Shown piece after piece: positions 16,186 through 26,025 of a stretch of DNA of 64,000 bases (position 1 is its first letter; each line of letters opens with the position of its first letter). The position numbers and the translations under genes are program-made. The stretch covers positions 496,001-560,000 of the forward strand of contig NZ_CP032823.1 of the NCBI RefSeq assembly GCF_003660105.1. The letters run 5' to 3'. The stretch comes from Aliarcobacter cryaerophilus ATCC 43158 (lineage in GTDB: Bacteria; Campylobacterota; Campylobacteria; Campylobacterales; Arcobacteraceae). Under the pieces are notes generated by a model, which ran no database searches, was not told the origin of the DNA, and saw only the letters and a list, made by a program, of their open reading frames with translations.

Positions 16186-16788
16186 ATGCATATTAGTGAT
16201 GGTGTTTTAAGTTTAGAAGTTACAGTAGTTTCGACTATTGTAGCTTTTGGTTTTTTTGCTTACTCTTTTAGAAGTTTAAATAATGAAAAGATAGTTTTAG
16301 CATCGGCATTTAGTGCTCTTTTTTTTGTAGCTTCATTTATTCATATACCATTTGGACCAACACAAATTCATCTCATGCTTTTAGGATTTATTGGAATATT
16401 TTTAGGAAGTGTTGCAATATTTTCTGTATCTTTAGCACTTATTTTACAAGCTTTACTTTTAGGATTTGGTGGAGTTAGTTCTATTGGAGTAAATATATTA
16501 ATTATGGGATTAGCTTCATATTTGGTATATATTATTTTTAAATTAAATTTTTTAAGAGCTTTAAATGAAAAGATAAAGTTTTTTTTAATTGGATTTAGTG
16601 GGGTTTTTATATCCACTTTTATTTTATTTATACATCTTATATTTTCAAAAGATGAGTATGAAAAACTTTCTTATACTATTATTCTTGCAAATATACCTAC
16701 TATGATTTTAGAAGGTTTAGTTACACTCTTTTTATTTTTATATATTAAAAGAACAATGCCTAGTTTATTAAAAGGATTAAATATATGA
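16186..16788 (+). CDS. nikM: ECF nickel transporter substrate-binding membrane protein NikM
   Basis: A 200-residue CbiM/NikM-family S-component. It begins MHISDG, the conserved start in which the N-terminal Met-His coordinates Ni2+ inside the membrane. Six or so hydrophobic segments follow, with GPTQIHLMLLGFIG in the middle as in relatives. It is preceded by nikK and overlaps nikL by four bases (ATGA). A separate nikN is absent, and nikL takes its place. Confidence 0.9.
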   Translation: MHISDGVLSLEVTVVSTIVAFGFFAYSFRSLNNEKIVLASAFSALFFVASFIHIPFGPTQIHLMLLGFIGIFLGSVAIFSVSLALILQALLLGFGGVSSIGVNILIMGLASYLVYIIFKLNFLRALNEKIKFFLIGFSGVFISTFILFIHLIFSKDEYEKLSYTIILANIPTMILEGLVTLFLFLYIKRTMPSLLKGLNI

Positions 16789-17267
16789 GATTTTTTTTAA
16801 TTTTAGTTTTACCAATATTTTTATTTGCTCATAAAGTAAATCTATTTTTAGACTTAAAAGATGATAATCTTTATATAAATTCATATTTTGCAAATGCTAA
16901 ACCATGTATGAATTGTAAATTTAAAATAGAATCAAATGAAAAAGTAATTTTTGAAGATATTTTAGATGAAAAAGGTGAGTACAGCTATAAAACATCTGTA
17001 AATGATTTAAAAGTTATTGTAGATGCTGGAAGTGGTCACAGTGTAAGTAAAAAAATAAAACTTCAAGAGCAAAAAAATGAAGAAAAAATAATACAAACAG
17101 AAAAAATAGATAAAGAGATAGAGAGATTATTAGAAGAAAATAGAGTACTTAAAAATCAAATAAATGTTTTAGAAGAACAATTAAATTACTTTGAAATTTT
17201 CAAAATAGTTTTTGGTCTAATTTTAATTATTTTAATTTTTATAGTTCTAAAAAGAGCTAAAAGTTGA
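16785..17267 (+). CDS. nikL: NikL-type auxiliary component of the nickel transporter
   Basis: A 160-residue protein with a signal peptide (about 1-15, ending FLFA), after which the mature protein would start with His (HKVNLF). It then has a small beta-rich periplasmic domain with a CxxC (PCMNC), a coiled-coil stretch (about 108-140) and one C-terminal membrane helix (about 139-156). This architecture and its place between nikM and nikQ fit NikL of the nikKMLQO class. It overlaps both neighbours by four bases, so the whole transporter is translationally coupled. Confidence 0.75.
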   Translation: MRFFLILVLPIFLFAHKVNLFLDLKDDNLYINSYFANAKPCMNCKFKIESNEKVIFEDILDEKGEYSYKTSVNDLKVIVDAGSGHSVSKKIKLQEQKNEEKIIQTEKIDKEIERLLEENRVLKNQINVLEEQLNYFEIFKIVFGLILIILIFIVLKRAKS

Positions 17268-17908
17268 GTTTAAATCCAGCTATTGGACTTATTAGTGCTA
17301 TTGTTTTTAGTTTACTTTTAAGTTTTTCAAATTTAGAAGTAATTTTTATTATTCCTGTGGTTTTTTTGATATTTTTAAATCTAAAATATATTTTAATAAT
17401 TTTAAAAAAACTACTATTATTAAACTTTTTTATAGTTTTTTTAGTACTCTTTTTCTATTTTGAAACAGACTTTAATCAAGCAATAAATCTATTTTTTAAG
17501 ATAAATTTGATTATTTTATTTAATCTTTTATTGTTCTCTTCTTCACATGGTTTTGATATTGTAAAGGGATTTATGATACTAAGATTTCCACAAAAATTTA
17601 TATCGGCTTTATATTTCACAGTAAAACTTATTTTTGAACTAAATTTAGAATTAAAGAATATTAAATTATCTTTGAAAGCGAGAAATTTTAAAGCAAAAAC
17701 AGATATATTTACTTATAAAACATATGGAAATATATTTGGAATACTATTTTTGAAGATGATTTTAAAATCAAATAATTTAAAAGATACTCTTTTGCTTCGA
17801 GGTTTCAAAGAGCAGATATTTTTGAATTATGATTCTAAAATATATTTATATGATATTGTTTTACTATTTTTGATATTCTTTATTTTTATCTTAAAGGTTT
17901 TTTTATGA
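17264..17908 (+). CDS. nikQ: ECF nickel transporter transmembrane protein NikQ (EcfT family)
   Basis: A 214-residue, strongly hydrophobic protein with about five membrane helices and the EcfT-type cytoplasmic coupling segment (LSLKARNFKAKTD and LLRGFKEQ) that contacts the ATPase. The start is a TTG overlapping the nikL stop as TTGA. It couples ATP hydrolysis by NikO to nickel movement through NikM. It overlaps nikO by four bases. Confidence 0.85.
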   Translation: MSLNPAIGLISAIVFSLLLSFSNLEVIFIIPVVFLIFLNLKYILIILKKLLLLNFFIVFLVLFFYFETDFNQAINLFFKINLIILFNLLLFSSSHGFDIVKGFMILRFPQKFISALYFTVKLIFELNLELKNIKLSLKARNFKAKTDIFTYKTYGNIFGILFLKMILKSNNLKDTLLLRGFKEQIFLNYDSKIYLYDIVLLFLIFFIFILKVFL

Positions 17909-18540
17909 GTTGTTCATTAAATTTAAAAAATATTTCTTATGTAAAAGAAGAAAAACTATTATTTAAAGATATAAATATTGATTTAGGGCATAAAGAAAAA
18001 ATTGCGATTGTTGGAGCAAATGGAGTTGGAAAATCAACACTTTTAAAGATTATGGCAGGATTAATTGAACCTTCATTTGGTGAAATTAAGCTATTTCATA
18101 ATTTGATAAAAAGTAAAAAAGATTTTGAAAAGTTTAGAGATGATATAGGATATTTGCCACAAGATGTGAGTAGTTTTTTTCTATGTATTACTGTGATTGA
18201 AGATATAATGTTTTCGTTACAAACTTTAGGAATTGAAAAAAAAGATGCTTATACTAAAAGTAAAGAGATTTTAAAAAATCTTAATATATTACATTTAGAA
18301 AATAGGGTTATTTATGAGCTTAGTGGTGGTGAACAAAAAATTGTCGCACTTGCTGCGATTTTAGTAAAAGAGCCGAAAATTCTACTTTTAGATGAACCAA
18401 CAAATGCACTAGATGAAGAGAGTGAAAATACAATTTTAGATATTTTAAGTAATATAGATAAATCTATGATAATAGTTTCTCATCATAAATCTTTCATTGA
18501 AAGAGTAGTTTCTAAGATTTATAATTTAAATTCTTTATAA
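17905..18540 (+). CDS. nikO: nickel transporter ATP-binding protein NikO
   Basis: A 211-residue ABC ATPase. Walker A is GANGVGKST (about 37-45), the Q-loop LPQD is near 81-84, the signature LSGGEQ near 141-146 and Walker B ILLLDEP near 163-169, followed by a switch His (SHH). It energises the ECF transporter. The gene is the last of the operon and ends five bases before the convergent response-regulator gene, so no clear terminator can be placed between them. Confidence 0.9.
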   Translation: MSCSLNLKNISYVKEEKLLFKDINIDLGHKEKIAIVGANGVGKSTLLKIMAGLIEPSFGEIKLFHNLIKSKKDFEKFRDDIGYLPQDVSSFFLCITVIEDIMFSLQTLGIEKKDAYTKSKEILKNLNILHLENRVIYELSGGEQKIVALAAILVKEPKILLLDEPTNALDEESENTILDILSNIDKSMIIVSHHKSFIERVVSKIYNLNSL

Positions 18541-18545
18541 TTAAA

Positions 18546-19232
18546 TTATTTAATCTTGATTAAATATCCTAAATCTTTGATTGTAGTAATAATATCTGTA
18601 TTAATTTTTTTTCTAAGTCTATAAACCATATTTCTAAGAGTATTTTCATCTACACTAGCTTTAAAAACAATATTTTCTATTATATATTTTGAAATTAAAT
18701 GATTTGGTTTTTCTAAAAGAAGTTCTAAAAATAAAACCTCATTTTTTGTAAGAGTAATCTCTTCTGTATTTTTTATAATATTTTTATTAACAAATGAGTA
18801 GTAAATATTTTCATCTAGTTTTATTTGTAGTAAATTATTTTCTTGCATGTATTTAATTATATTTTCAAAAACTTTTATTAAATCATCATATAAAATAGGT
18901 TTCTCAATATATTTTATTAGATTTAGCTCAATAGCATTTAGCAGTTTCTCTTTATCAGTATATGCGCTTGTGATTAAAATTGGAATTTTTTTATTATTTT
19001 CTCTAACAGTTTTTGCAGTTTCATATCCATTTAAATTTGGCATCACATAATCTAAAATTAAAATATCAATTTTTCTACTATTGTAAATTTCAATAGCCTC
19101 TTTTCCATCACTTGCAATAATTACATCTTTGAAAAACATTCTTAAAATTCTTGAAATACTATCTTGAATTACTAAATCATCTTCAGCATAAAGAACAGTT
19201 AAATTTTTTAAAATAGTTAAATTTTTAAACAA
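18546..19232 (-). CDS. OmpR-family response regulator
   Basis: A 228-residue two-component response regulator. The receiver domain (about 10-130) has the acidic pair EDD (17-19), the phosphoacceptor D61 and the conserved Lys111 before Pro. A winged-helix DNA-binding domain (about 140-226) carries the OmpR-type TLTKNEVLFLELLLEKPN and NMVYRLRKKI segments. It is downstream of the sensor kinase gene on the same strand (47-base gap), so the two form a pair. Likely targets are the direct repeats at 20920 and 23997. Confidence 0.9.
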   Translation of the reverse strand: MFKNLTILKNLTVLYAEDDLVIQDSISRILRMFFKDVIIASDGKEAIEIYNSRKIDILILDYVMPNLNGYETAKTVRENNKKIPILITSAYTDKEKLLNAIELNLIKYIEKPILYDDLIKVFENIIKYMQENNLLQIKLDENIYYSFVNKNIIKNTEEITLTKNEVLFLELLLEKPNHLISKYIIENIVFKASVDENTLRNMVYRLRKKINTDIITTIKDLGYLIKIK

Positions 19233-19279
19233 TGTTTTTTCCTCTTAATTAAATTTTAGAATAATAATATATTTTCTCA

Positions 19280-20842
19280 CTATTTTTTATAAAATATGAT
19301 TTTTAAACCATTATCAATATTTTCAATACTAAAAAACCAGCTATTTTTTTCTAAAATCTTTTTAGTCATTTTAAGACCTAATCCCTCTTGTTTATTATTT
19401 TTAATCTCTTTTATAGTTTTTTCTTCTAATCCTTTACAGTTATCTGTGTAGATAATACTATTTTCATTTATAGTTATTTTTATCTTAGGAGTTATGTTTT
19501 GATTTTTTGATGCTTTTATAGTGTTTGTAATTAAATTTAGCCAAATATGCATCCATTCGTTGTTATTAGCTGTTATTTTAAGATTAAATTTTTTTATAAT
19601 TTTAATATTTAAGTTTGAATTTTTTATTTCAATATCGATTAATTTTAAAACATCTTCAATATTCTCTTTAATTTCAAATTCTTTATGATTTTTTTCCTCT
19701 TTGTAGTATCCTAAAAATGTATTCATAGTTTCAACCATAAATTTTATAGAATTTTCTGTATCTTTTAATCTTTGGTAAAATTCACTATTTTGTTGTAAAT
19801 TTTTATTTAATTGATACATTAAAATCATCTCTAAATTTAAAGATGATATTTGAGCTAATCCATTTCTCCATTGATGTGATATATTTCCCAAAAGCTCTCC
19901 TATTTGAGCTTTTCTTTTTTGTTCAATTAGTTTTAGTTGTTGTTCTTCATTTTTTTTGAGTTCTATTTTCACTTTTTTGTTTAAAAGATAGTTCCATAAT
20001 AAAATTATAAGAATAATTATTATGAATATACCTAATACCCAAAAAGCTGTAGTAAGTGTTGTTGTTTTATTTACAACCACTGTTACATATTTATTTACAA
20101 TATTATCTACATCTTTTTTGGTTATTTTTACAATTGCTTTATTTAAAATATCTTTTAAAATAGGTTCATCATTTCGTACCCCAATTCTAAGATAGTTTTC
20201 ATAATCTTTTGGTTCACCAACAATTTTTAGATTAAACAATCCATTTTTTTTAATAGTATATGCTGTAATTATCAAAGAACGCAAAGTTAAATCAGCTTTA
20301 TACTCTTCTACAAGTTTAAAGGCTTCATCTTCTGTTGATGTTGGAATAATTATTAGATTTGGGAAATCATTTGCAAATCTTTCACTCATTGCTGTTTGTC
20401 TAGGAAGTGCAATAGATAAATTCTCTTTTGAAATATCTTCTATATATTTTCTTTCAGCTCTTCCTATAAGTACATTTTGATCAGTAAAAATTGGTTTTGT
20501 AAAAACTAACCACTCTTTTCTTTTAGGAGTTTCATTTAAAAAACTTAAAATATCACATTTCTTATTTTTTGAAAATTCTATACTTTCATCCCAGTTTTTA
20601 GTTGGTATTAGTTCTATATTTAGATTTAGTTTATCTTTTATTATTTTTATTAAATCTGCTGAAATTCCTTCATGAACATTATCTTGATTTATTATTTCAA
20701 AGGGAAACCAATCTGGATCAACACACATTTTTATAATTTTTTTATTATTTAAATACTCTTTTTCTTCTTCCTCTAGTTCTATCTCATTTGAAAAGATAGA
20801 GCCTAATAAAACAAATATTAATAAAAATAGCACTCTTTTCAT
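19280..20842 (-). CDS. sensor histidine kinase with periplasmic solute-binding domain
   Basis: A 520-residue BvgS-like sensor. A signal peptide (1-18) is followed by a bacterial solute-binding family 3 domain (about 30-250, with CVDPDWFPFE and PKRKEW), one membrane helix (about 266-284), a coiled coil, the phosphoacceptor His323 in ISHQWRN and a HATPase domain (N-box near 436, DNCKG near 474, GLGLKM near 500). The HQWRN-type H-box is common in Arcobacter-like bacteria. The periplasmic domain probably binds an amino acid or similar small molecule; the ligand is unknown. The gene is divergent from the autotransporter. Confidence 0.88.
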   Translation of the reverse strand: MKRVLFLLIFVLLGSIFSNEIELEEEEKEYLNNKKIIKMCVDPDWFPFEIINQDNVHEGISADLIKIIKDKLNLNIELIPTKNWDESIEFSKNKKCDILSFLNETPKRKEWLVFTKPIFTDQNVLIGRAERKYIEDISKENLSIALPRQTAMSERFANDFPNLIIIPTSTEDEAFKLVEEYKADLTLRSLIITAYTIKKNGLFNLKIVGEPKDYENYLRIGVRNDEPILKDILNKAIVKITKKDVDNIVNKYVTVVVNKTTTLTTAFWVLGIFIIIILIILLWNYLLNKKVKIELKKNEEQQLKLIEQKRKAQIGELLGNISHQWRNGLAQISSLNLEMILMYQLNKNLQQNSEFYQRLKDTENSIKFMVETMNTFLGYYKEEKNHKEFEIKENIEDVLKLIDIEIKNSNLNIKIIKKFNLKITANNNEWMHIWLNLITNTIKASKNQNITPKIKITINENSIIYTDNCKGLEEKTIKEIKNNKQEGLGLKMTKKILEKNSWFFSIENIDNGLKIIFYKK

Positions 20843-20919
20843 TTTGTTCCAAAATTTGATTTTTTATTATTTTACACAAATAAAATTAAAATAAAAAAAT
20901 AATTAAAAAAGTTAGCAAT

Positions 20920-20951
20920 ATGATATTGAAATGATATTGGTTTTATATACT
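20920..20951 (+). promoter_or_regulatory. direct-repeat operator and promoter of the autotransporter gene
   Basis: ATGATATT occurs at 20920-20927 and again at 20931-20938, an 11-bp period typical of OmpR-family binding sites. A -10 box TATACT follows at 20946-20951, 15 bases from the second repeat start. The same arrangement recurs at 23997-24028. A GAGGAG ribosome-binding site precedes the ATG. Confidence 0.65.
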
Positions 20952-20981
20952 TTCATAATTTAATTTTTTTGAGGAGAAAAA

Positions 20982-23939
20982 ATGTTTAGCAGGTATATAG
21001 ATAATATTGATTATAAATCAAGATTTAGAATCTTAAAAGGTGGGAAAGTTTCATTAGTTATTAGCACAATTTTAATTGGAAGTATCGTAAATATTGCTAA
21101 TGCTGCAAATGTAATATCTTCACCTTTAAATTCTACATACAATTATATTAATGGAGATGTTGAAGATACCATAATTACATCTACTGGATCAATTTCAGTT
21201 TCAGGTGGTGTGACTGCTATTAATATTAATACAAAACCTTTAGTATCTGATAAAAAACTTGACAATTATGGGACAATATCAGTTGTAAATGGATCTGGTG
21301 CAAGTGCAGTTTTTTCAAATCAAACAATTTTTGGAGCTATTAATAACTTTGGTACTATCTCAAGCACTGAAGCTAATGGTGGTGCTGCTGGTATAAATAT
21401 CTCTACACTACTTGATAAAGGAACAATAGAAAATAAAGTTGGTGGAACTATCACTGCTTCATCTACTTCAGGAATGAACTCTTTTTCATGGGGAATTTAC
21501 GCAAATTCATTAACAGATGGGGGAACAGCTAATTCAGCTGAAATTATAAACAATGGAGTAATCAATGCTTCTTCAATCAAAGACTCTTTTGGTATAAAAA
21601 TAAATACAGATTTATTAGGCTCAAATATTAAAAACAATGGCATTTTAAATGTAAATGCAATAGATGAAGACACTGTAACAAGTAAAGGAATCTATATAGG
21701 TGGTAAATCTGAAAACTCTTTTGATGCCCCTCAGATAACCAATGATGGAACAATGACGATTCGCTCAAATGCTGTCAATGGATATTATTCTTATGCTTAC
21801 TCTTATGGTATTGATATTAACCAAGCTCTTGGTTCTCATTATTCAAACACAGGTACTATTGATGTGAAAGCCCAATCAAATATAGGCGATACGGAAGCTA
21901 AATCGCTGGTTTATGGTATGAATTTTGGAACACTTATCAATAATTCACATATTACAAACGATGGAACTATTAAAGTCGTTGCAAATGCACAAGATATTGA
22001 TTACTCTTTTGGTGAAGCGTATGGTATTAAAGCATCAGCATCTGATTCTACAATTACAAACAATGGTGATATTTTGGTTGAAGCTTATGGTAAAAGAGGA
22101 AATGTATCATCTACTAAAGCTGCAGGTATTTCTTTGGGATTAGAAGAAGATTGGGAGATGCCTACAAGTGTTACAAATACAGGAAAAATAAGTGCAAAAA
22201 CTATCTCTTCTGCTAATTACGCAGAAGCTTATGGAGTTCAGCTAAATACAAATAGAAATAATAATTTTGAATTTATCAATGAAGCAAATGGAGTTATTGA
22301 AGCCTATCATAATGGTCAACTTGGACTCAATGCTTATTCGCTTTCTTTATATAGTTTAGGTGATGTAACAGCTATAAATAGAGGTACTTTAAAAGGAAAT
22401 CTTAATGTTAGTGGAACACTAACAAACAGTGGTTTAATAGAACTTCCTCATTATAACAATGATGGAGAAGCTGGTGGATATGTCAAAAACTTCACCAATG
22501 AAGCAAATGGTATTTTAAAAATTGGAGTACTAACTGATGGAACTTTAAATAACACTACATATTCTAAATTGGAAACACAAAACGCAGTTTTTAATAGTGG
22601 TTCAACTTTAAATGTAAATGTTTTAAGTGCTTCTACAAATCAAGCATTATTAGCTGGAAAAAGACTTGAAAATGTAGTAAAAGCAAGTAATAATCTAACA
22701 ATAGATGGAAAACTAAATGTAACAGATAATTCAGCACTTCTAAATTTCAATTATGTAACAAATAATAGTTGGACAAATGGAGGAAGTGGAGCAATTCATT
22801 TAGATATAGTTAAAGCTTCTGAAAATAATATAATAGATAGTACTGTTGGTGGAGGTGGAAACCAAAATTCACAAAGAGCTGCTGCTGCACTACAAAATGT
22901 TTATAATAATAATCCTGCAATACAAAGTGCTTTTAATAACCTAACAACAGATCAAGCAGTTGCTAATGCAGTTCAAAGTACAACAGCATTAACACCAACA
23001 GCAGCAGTTGGGGCTACAACACAAATATCAAATGGAATAGCAGGAATAGTAACTCAAAGACAAAATGCAAATATTTCTGGTAGTGGTTTGAATTCAGGAG
23101 ATACAATGTTTTCACAAAAAAACTTCTGGTTTAAACCTTTTGGTTCATTAGGTTCTCAAAAGGATAAAGATGGAATTAGAGGATTTGATGTAAAAGCTGG
23201 TGGATTTGGTTTAGGTCTTGATGGAGAGTATAAAGATAATCAAAATATAGGATTTGGATTATTCTATACAAATGCTAAAGTAGATGTAAATAATGTAAAT
23301 CAAAAAGCAGATCTTGATGTATTTACAACTTTACTATATGGAAATGTGCCAATAATTGATGATAAAATAAACTTCTTGTATCAGCTTGGTTACTCTTGGC
23401 AAAAAACAGATGGAAATAGAGAAATATTCACAGGTGATACAGCAACATCTGAATATACAAGTAAAACAGCATCTTTAGATTTAAAATTAATGAGAGATGT
23501 ACAAGTAACTGATAATTTACTATTGCAACCAATAGTTGAAACAACATATAGACACTTTACAAACCCATCATATAAAGAAAATGGAGCAGGAGCATTAAAT
23601 TTAAGTGTAGATAAATTTACATCAAAAGATTTAATTGTAGGATTAGGAACTATTGCTCACTATAAATTAACAGATGATTCAAAAATATTAGCAAATGTAA
23701 ATGTAGGTTATGATTTAGAAGGTAAAAATCAAACAGTAACATCAGCATTTGAAGGCTCTACTGGAGTAAAATTTGATACAGATGGAATAGATAATGGAAG
23801 ATGGTCTTATCAAGCTGGTATAGGATATGAATTAGATATAAATAAAACAAATAGTATAAACGTATCTTATGATTATCAAGGTCAAGGAAGTGATTTTTCA
23901 AATAATACATTATCAGCAAAATATGTGTTGAAATTCTAG
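20982..23939 (+). CDS. autotransporter (type V secretion) surface protein
   Basis: A 985-residue protein with a long signal peptide (about 1-42, ending ANA), a passenger built of repeated TN(D/N)GTIxVxA-type strands (about 45-620) expected to form a beta-helix, and a C-terminal autotransporter beta-barrel (about 720-985) ending in Phe (YVLKF). The passenger is Asn, Ser, Thr and Gly rich, with no protease or lipase motif I can see, so an adhesin or biofilm role is likely but inferred. It is divergent from a two-component system that probably controls it. The passenger uses a slightly less A/T-rich codon mix than the genes around it. Confidence 0.88.
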   Translation: MFSRYIDNIDYKSRFRILKGGKVSLVISTILIGSIVNIANAANVISSPLNSTYNYINGDVEDTIITSTGSISVSGGVTAININTKPLVSDKKLDNYGTISVVNGSGASAVFSNQTIFGAINNFGTISSTEANGGAAGINISTLLDKGTIENKVGGTITASSTSGMNSFSWGIYANSLTDGGTANSAEIINNGVINASSIKDSFGIKINTDLLGSNIKNNGILNVNAIDEDTVTSKGIYIGGKSENSFDAPQITNDGTMTIRSNAVNGYYSYAYSYGIDINQALGSHYSNTGTIDVKAQSNIGDTEAKSLVYGMNFGTLINNSHITNDGTIKVVANAQDIDYSFGEAYGIKASASDSTITNNGDILVEAYGKRGNVSSTKAAGISLGLEEDWEMPTSVTNTGKISAKTISSANYAEAYGVQLNTNRNNNFEFINEANGVIEAYHNGQLGLNAYSLSLYSLGDVTAINRGTLKGNLNVSGTLTNSGLIELPHYNNDGEAGGYVKNFTNEANGILKIGVLTDGTLNNTTYSKLETQNAVFNSGSTLNVNVLSASTNQALLAGKRLENVVKASNNLTIDGKLNVTDNSALLNFNYVTNNSWTNGGSGAIHLDIVKASENNIIDSTVGGGGNQNSQRAAAALQNVYNNNPAIQSAFNNLTTDQAVANAVQSTTALTPTAAVGATTQISNGIAGIVTQRQNANISGSGLNSGDTMFSQKNFWFKPFGSLGSQKDKDGIRGFDVKAGGFGLGLDGEYKDNQNIGFGLFYTNAKVDVNNVNQKADLDVFTTLLYGNVPIIDDKINFLYQLGYSWQKTDGNREIFTGDTATSEYTSKTASLDLKLMRDVQVTDNLLLQPIVETTYRHFTNPSYKENGAGALNLSVDKFTSKDLIVGLGTIAHYKLTDDSKILANVNVGYDLEGKNQTVTSAFEGSTGVKFDTDGIDNGRWSYQAGIGYELDINKTNSINVSYDYQGQGSDFSNNTLSAKYVLKF

Positions 23940-23946
23940 AATAAAG

Positions 23947-23979
23947 GTTGGAGTTAAAGAGTAAATCTTTTTTTCCAAC
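23947..23979 (+). terminator. terminator after the autotransporter gene
   Basis: GTTGGA and TCCAAC form the outer arms and AAAGA/TCTTT the inner arms of an interrupted hairpin eight bases after the stop, followed by TTCTCTTTATT. It is a plausible but not strong Rho-independent terminator. Confidence 0.45.
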
Positions 23980-23996
23980 TTCTCTTTATTAAAATT

Positions 23997-24028
23997 ATGA
24001 TGTAGAAATGATATTAGTTTTATATACT
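23997..24028 (+). promoter_or_regulatory. direct-repeat operator and promoter of the GGDEF gene
   Basis: ATGATGTA (23997-24004) and ATGATATT (24008-24015) are spaced 11 bp apart, followed by TATACT at 24023-24028. Spacing and much of the sequence (AGTTTTATATACTT side) repeat the autotransporter promoter at 20920-20951, so the same regulator probably acts on both. Confidence 0.65.
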
Positions 24029-24072
24029 TACAAGATTTTTTAATTCTATGTAGTAAAAGGTAATTTTTACAA

Positions 24073-26025
24073 ATGAGAGTAATTTTAATTGTCTTAATAT
24101 TTTTTTCAATACTCCAAGCTCAAAAAGATATAAAAGTTCAACTTCGCTGGAAACATCAATTTCAATTTGCAGGTTATTACATGGCTTTACATAAAGGTTT
24201 TTATGAAGATATTAACCTTAAAGTAAAATTATTAGAAGGTGATGAAAATATTGATGTTGTAAAAGCTGTATTATCAAAAAAAGCTGATTTTGGTATTTCA
24301 AACTCTAGTTTAATTCTTGATTATATGAAAGGATTGGATGTAGTTACTTTAGGAGCTATTTTTCAACACTCTCCAAATATTTTATTAACAAAAAAAGAAT
24401 TTCAAAGTCCTGTAGATTTAGTAAGAGATGGGAAAATTGCTCTTATGGGAGGATATCAAGATATTGAACTAAAAGCAATGCTAAAAAAAGAGGGTATAGA
24501 TTTATCAAAAGCAAAATTTGTAACAAATAAAAATTATATTGAAAATTTAATTGAAGGTAAAGTAGAAGCAATTAATGGTTATATCTCAAATGAGCCTTTT
24601 GTTTTGAAACAAAAAGGATTTGATTTTAGCGTTATAGAACCTCGTCATTATGGTTTAGACTTTTATGGAGATACTTTATTTACATCTAAACTATTTTATA
24701 ACAATAATTATGAAACGGTTTCAGCTTTTAGAAGTGCTACTTTAAAAGGTTGGGAGTATGCTTTGGAGAATATAGAAGAGAGTGTAGATGTAATATTAAA
24801 ATATTATAATACTCAAAATAAATCAAAAGAAGCCCTTCTTTATGAAGCAAATACACTAAGTAAACTTATAAATTATGATTTAGTAGAAATAGGTCATATA
24901 AATCGTGGTAGATGGGAAAATATAGCTTTAGTTTATAAAGATTTAGGATTAGTCCAAAATTTACCAGAATTTGATGATTTTTTTTATCTTGAAAATAAAA
25001 AAGTAAATTTAACATGGTTTTATATCTATTTTTTTATTTCTTCTATTTCTATTTTGATTGCATTAACTATTGTTTATTATATATACAAAATAAATAAAAA
25101 ATTAGTAAAAAGTGAGAAAAGACATAAGATACTTTTTAAAAATTCAGCATCTGCTGGCTTGGTTTGGAAAAAAAATTATATTATTACAGAGTGGAATGAA
25201 CAAGCTACGAAGCTTTTTGGTTGGAGTGCAAATGAAGTATTAGGAAAAAGTTTTTTAGATTTTTTAATACCACAAGATGAAAAATTTAAATTTGATGATA
25301 GACTAAAAAGTATTTTTGATGATAATAAACTTCATATTTTTATAAATAAAAATTGTAAAAAAGATAAAAGTATAATAATATGTGAATGGTACAATACAAA
25401 ATTACAATCAACTACTGATAATAGTTCTGAAGTTGTTTCATTGGCTATAGATATTACAAAAAGATTTGAAGAGGAACAAACTCTTAAATTACAAGCAAAT
25501 AATGATTTTTTAACAAAACTTCCTAATCGTCTATTTTTTGAAAATATACTTCAAAAAGTTTATTCATATTCAAAAAGAAATTTTTGTATGTTTGGATTAG
25601 CAATTATAGATTTAGATGGATTCAAAGCTATAAATGATATTTATGGTCACTATGCTGGGGATACTATTTTACAACAGATATCTTTAAGATTTCAAGATTG
25701 TATAAGAGCCGAAGATACAATAGCAAGAATAGGTGGTGATGAGTTTGCATTTATTTTTCATATAGGTACAATTAAAGAACCTTATGAAAAAATAATAGAT
25801 AGATTGTTACAAGAAGCTGAAAAAATTGTAGTATTGGATGAGAATATTAAATTGAAAGTATCTGCAAGTATTGGAATAAGTTTTTATTCAAAAGATAATG
25901 ATGTCGATACTAAAACGCTACAAAAACAAGCAGACGAAGCTATGTATTTATCAAAAACAAAAGGTAAAAACTGTTTTACAGTTTTTGATAACTCAATAAT
26001 TAGGAGTAATATATTTGAAGAATAA
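24073..26025 (+). CDS. NMT1/THI5-like periplasmic sensor with PAS and GGDEF domains (diguanylate cyclase)
   Basis: A 650-residue inner-membrane protein. A signal peptide (1-16) leads to an NMT1/THI5-like binding domain (about 20-300, with RWKHQFQFAGYYMA), then a membrane helix (about 315-338), a PAS domain (about 350-475) and a GGDEF domain (about 480-640). The active-site RIGGDEF is intact, preceded five residues earlier by an RxxD inhibitory site (RAED), so it should make and be restrained by cyclic di-GMP. The input domain family binds pyrimidine-like or sulfonate ligands; the real ligand is unknown. Its promoter matches that of the autotransporter. Confidence 0.88.
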   Translation: MRVILIVLIFFSILQAQKDIKVQLRWKHQFQFAGYYMALHKGFYEDINLKVKLLEGDENIDVVKAVLSKKADFGISNSSLILDYMKGLDVVTLGAIFQHSPNILLTKKEFQSPVDLVRDGKIALMGGYQDIELKAMLKKEGIDLSKAKFVTNKNYIENLIEGKVEAINGYISNEPFVLKQKGFDFSVIEPRHYGLDFYGDTLFTSKLFYNNNYETVSAFRSATLKGWEYALENIEESVDVILKYYNTQNKSKEALLYEANTLSKLINYDLVEIGHINRGRWENIALVYKDLGLVQNLPEFDDFFYLENKKVNLTWFYIYFFISSISILIALTIVYYIYKINKKLVKSEKRHKILFKNSASAGLVWKKNYIITEWNEQATKLFGWSANEVLGKSFLDFLIPQDEKFKFDDRLKSIFDDNKLHIFINKNCKKDKSIIICEWYNTKLQSTTDNSSEVVSLAIDITKRFEEEQTLKLQANNDFLTKLPNRLFFENILQKVYSYSKRNFCMFGLAIIDLDGFKAINDIYGHYAGDTILQQISLRFQDCIRAEDTIARIGGDEFAFIFHIGTIKEPYEKIIDRLLQEAEKIVVLDENIKLKVSASIGISFYSKDNDVDTKTLQKQADEAMYLSKTKGKNCFTVFDNSIIRSNIFEE

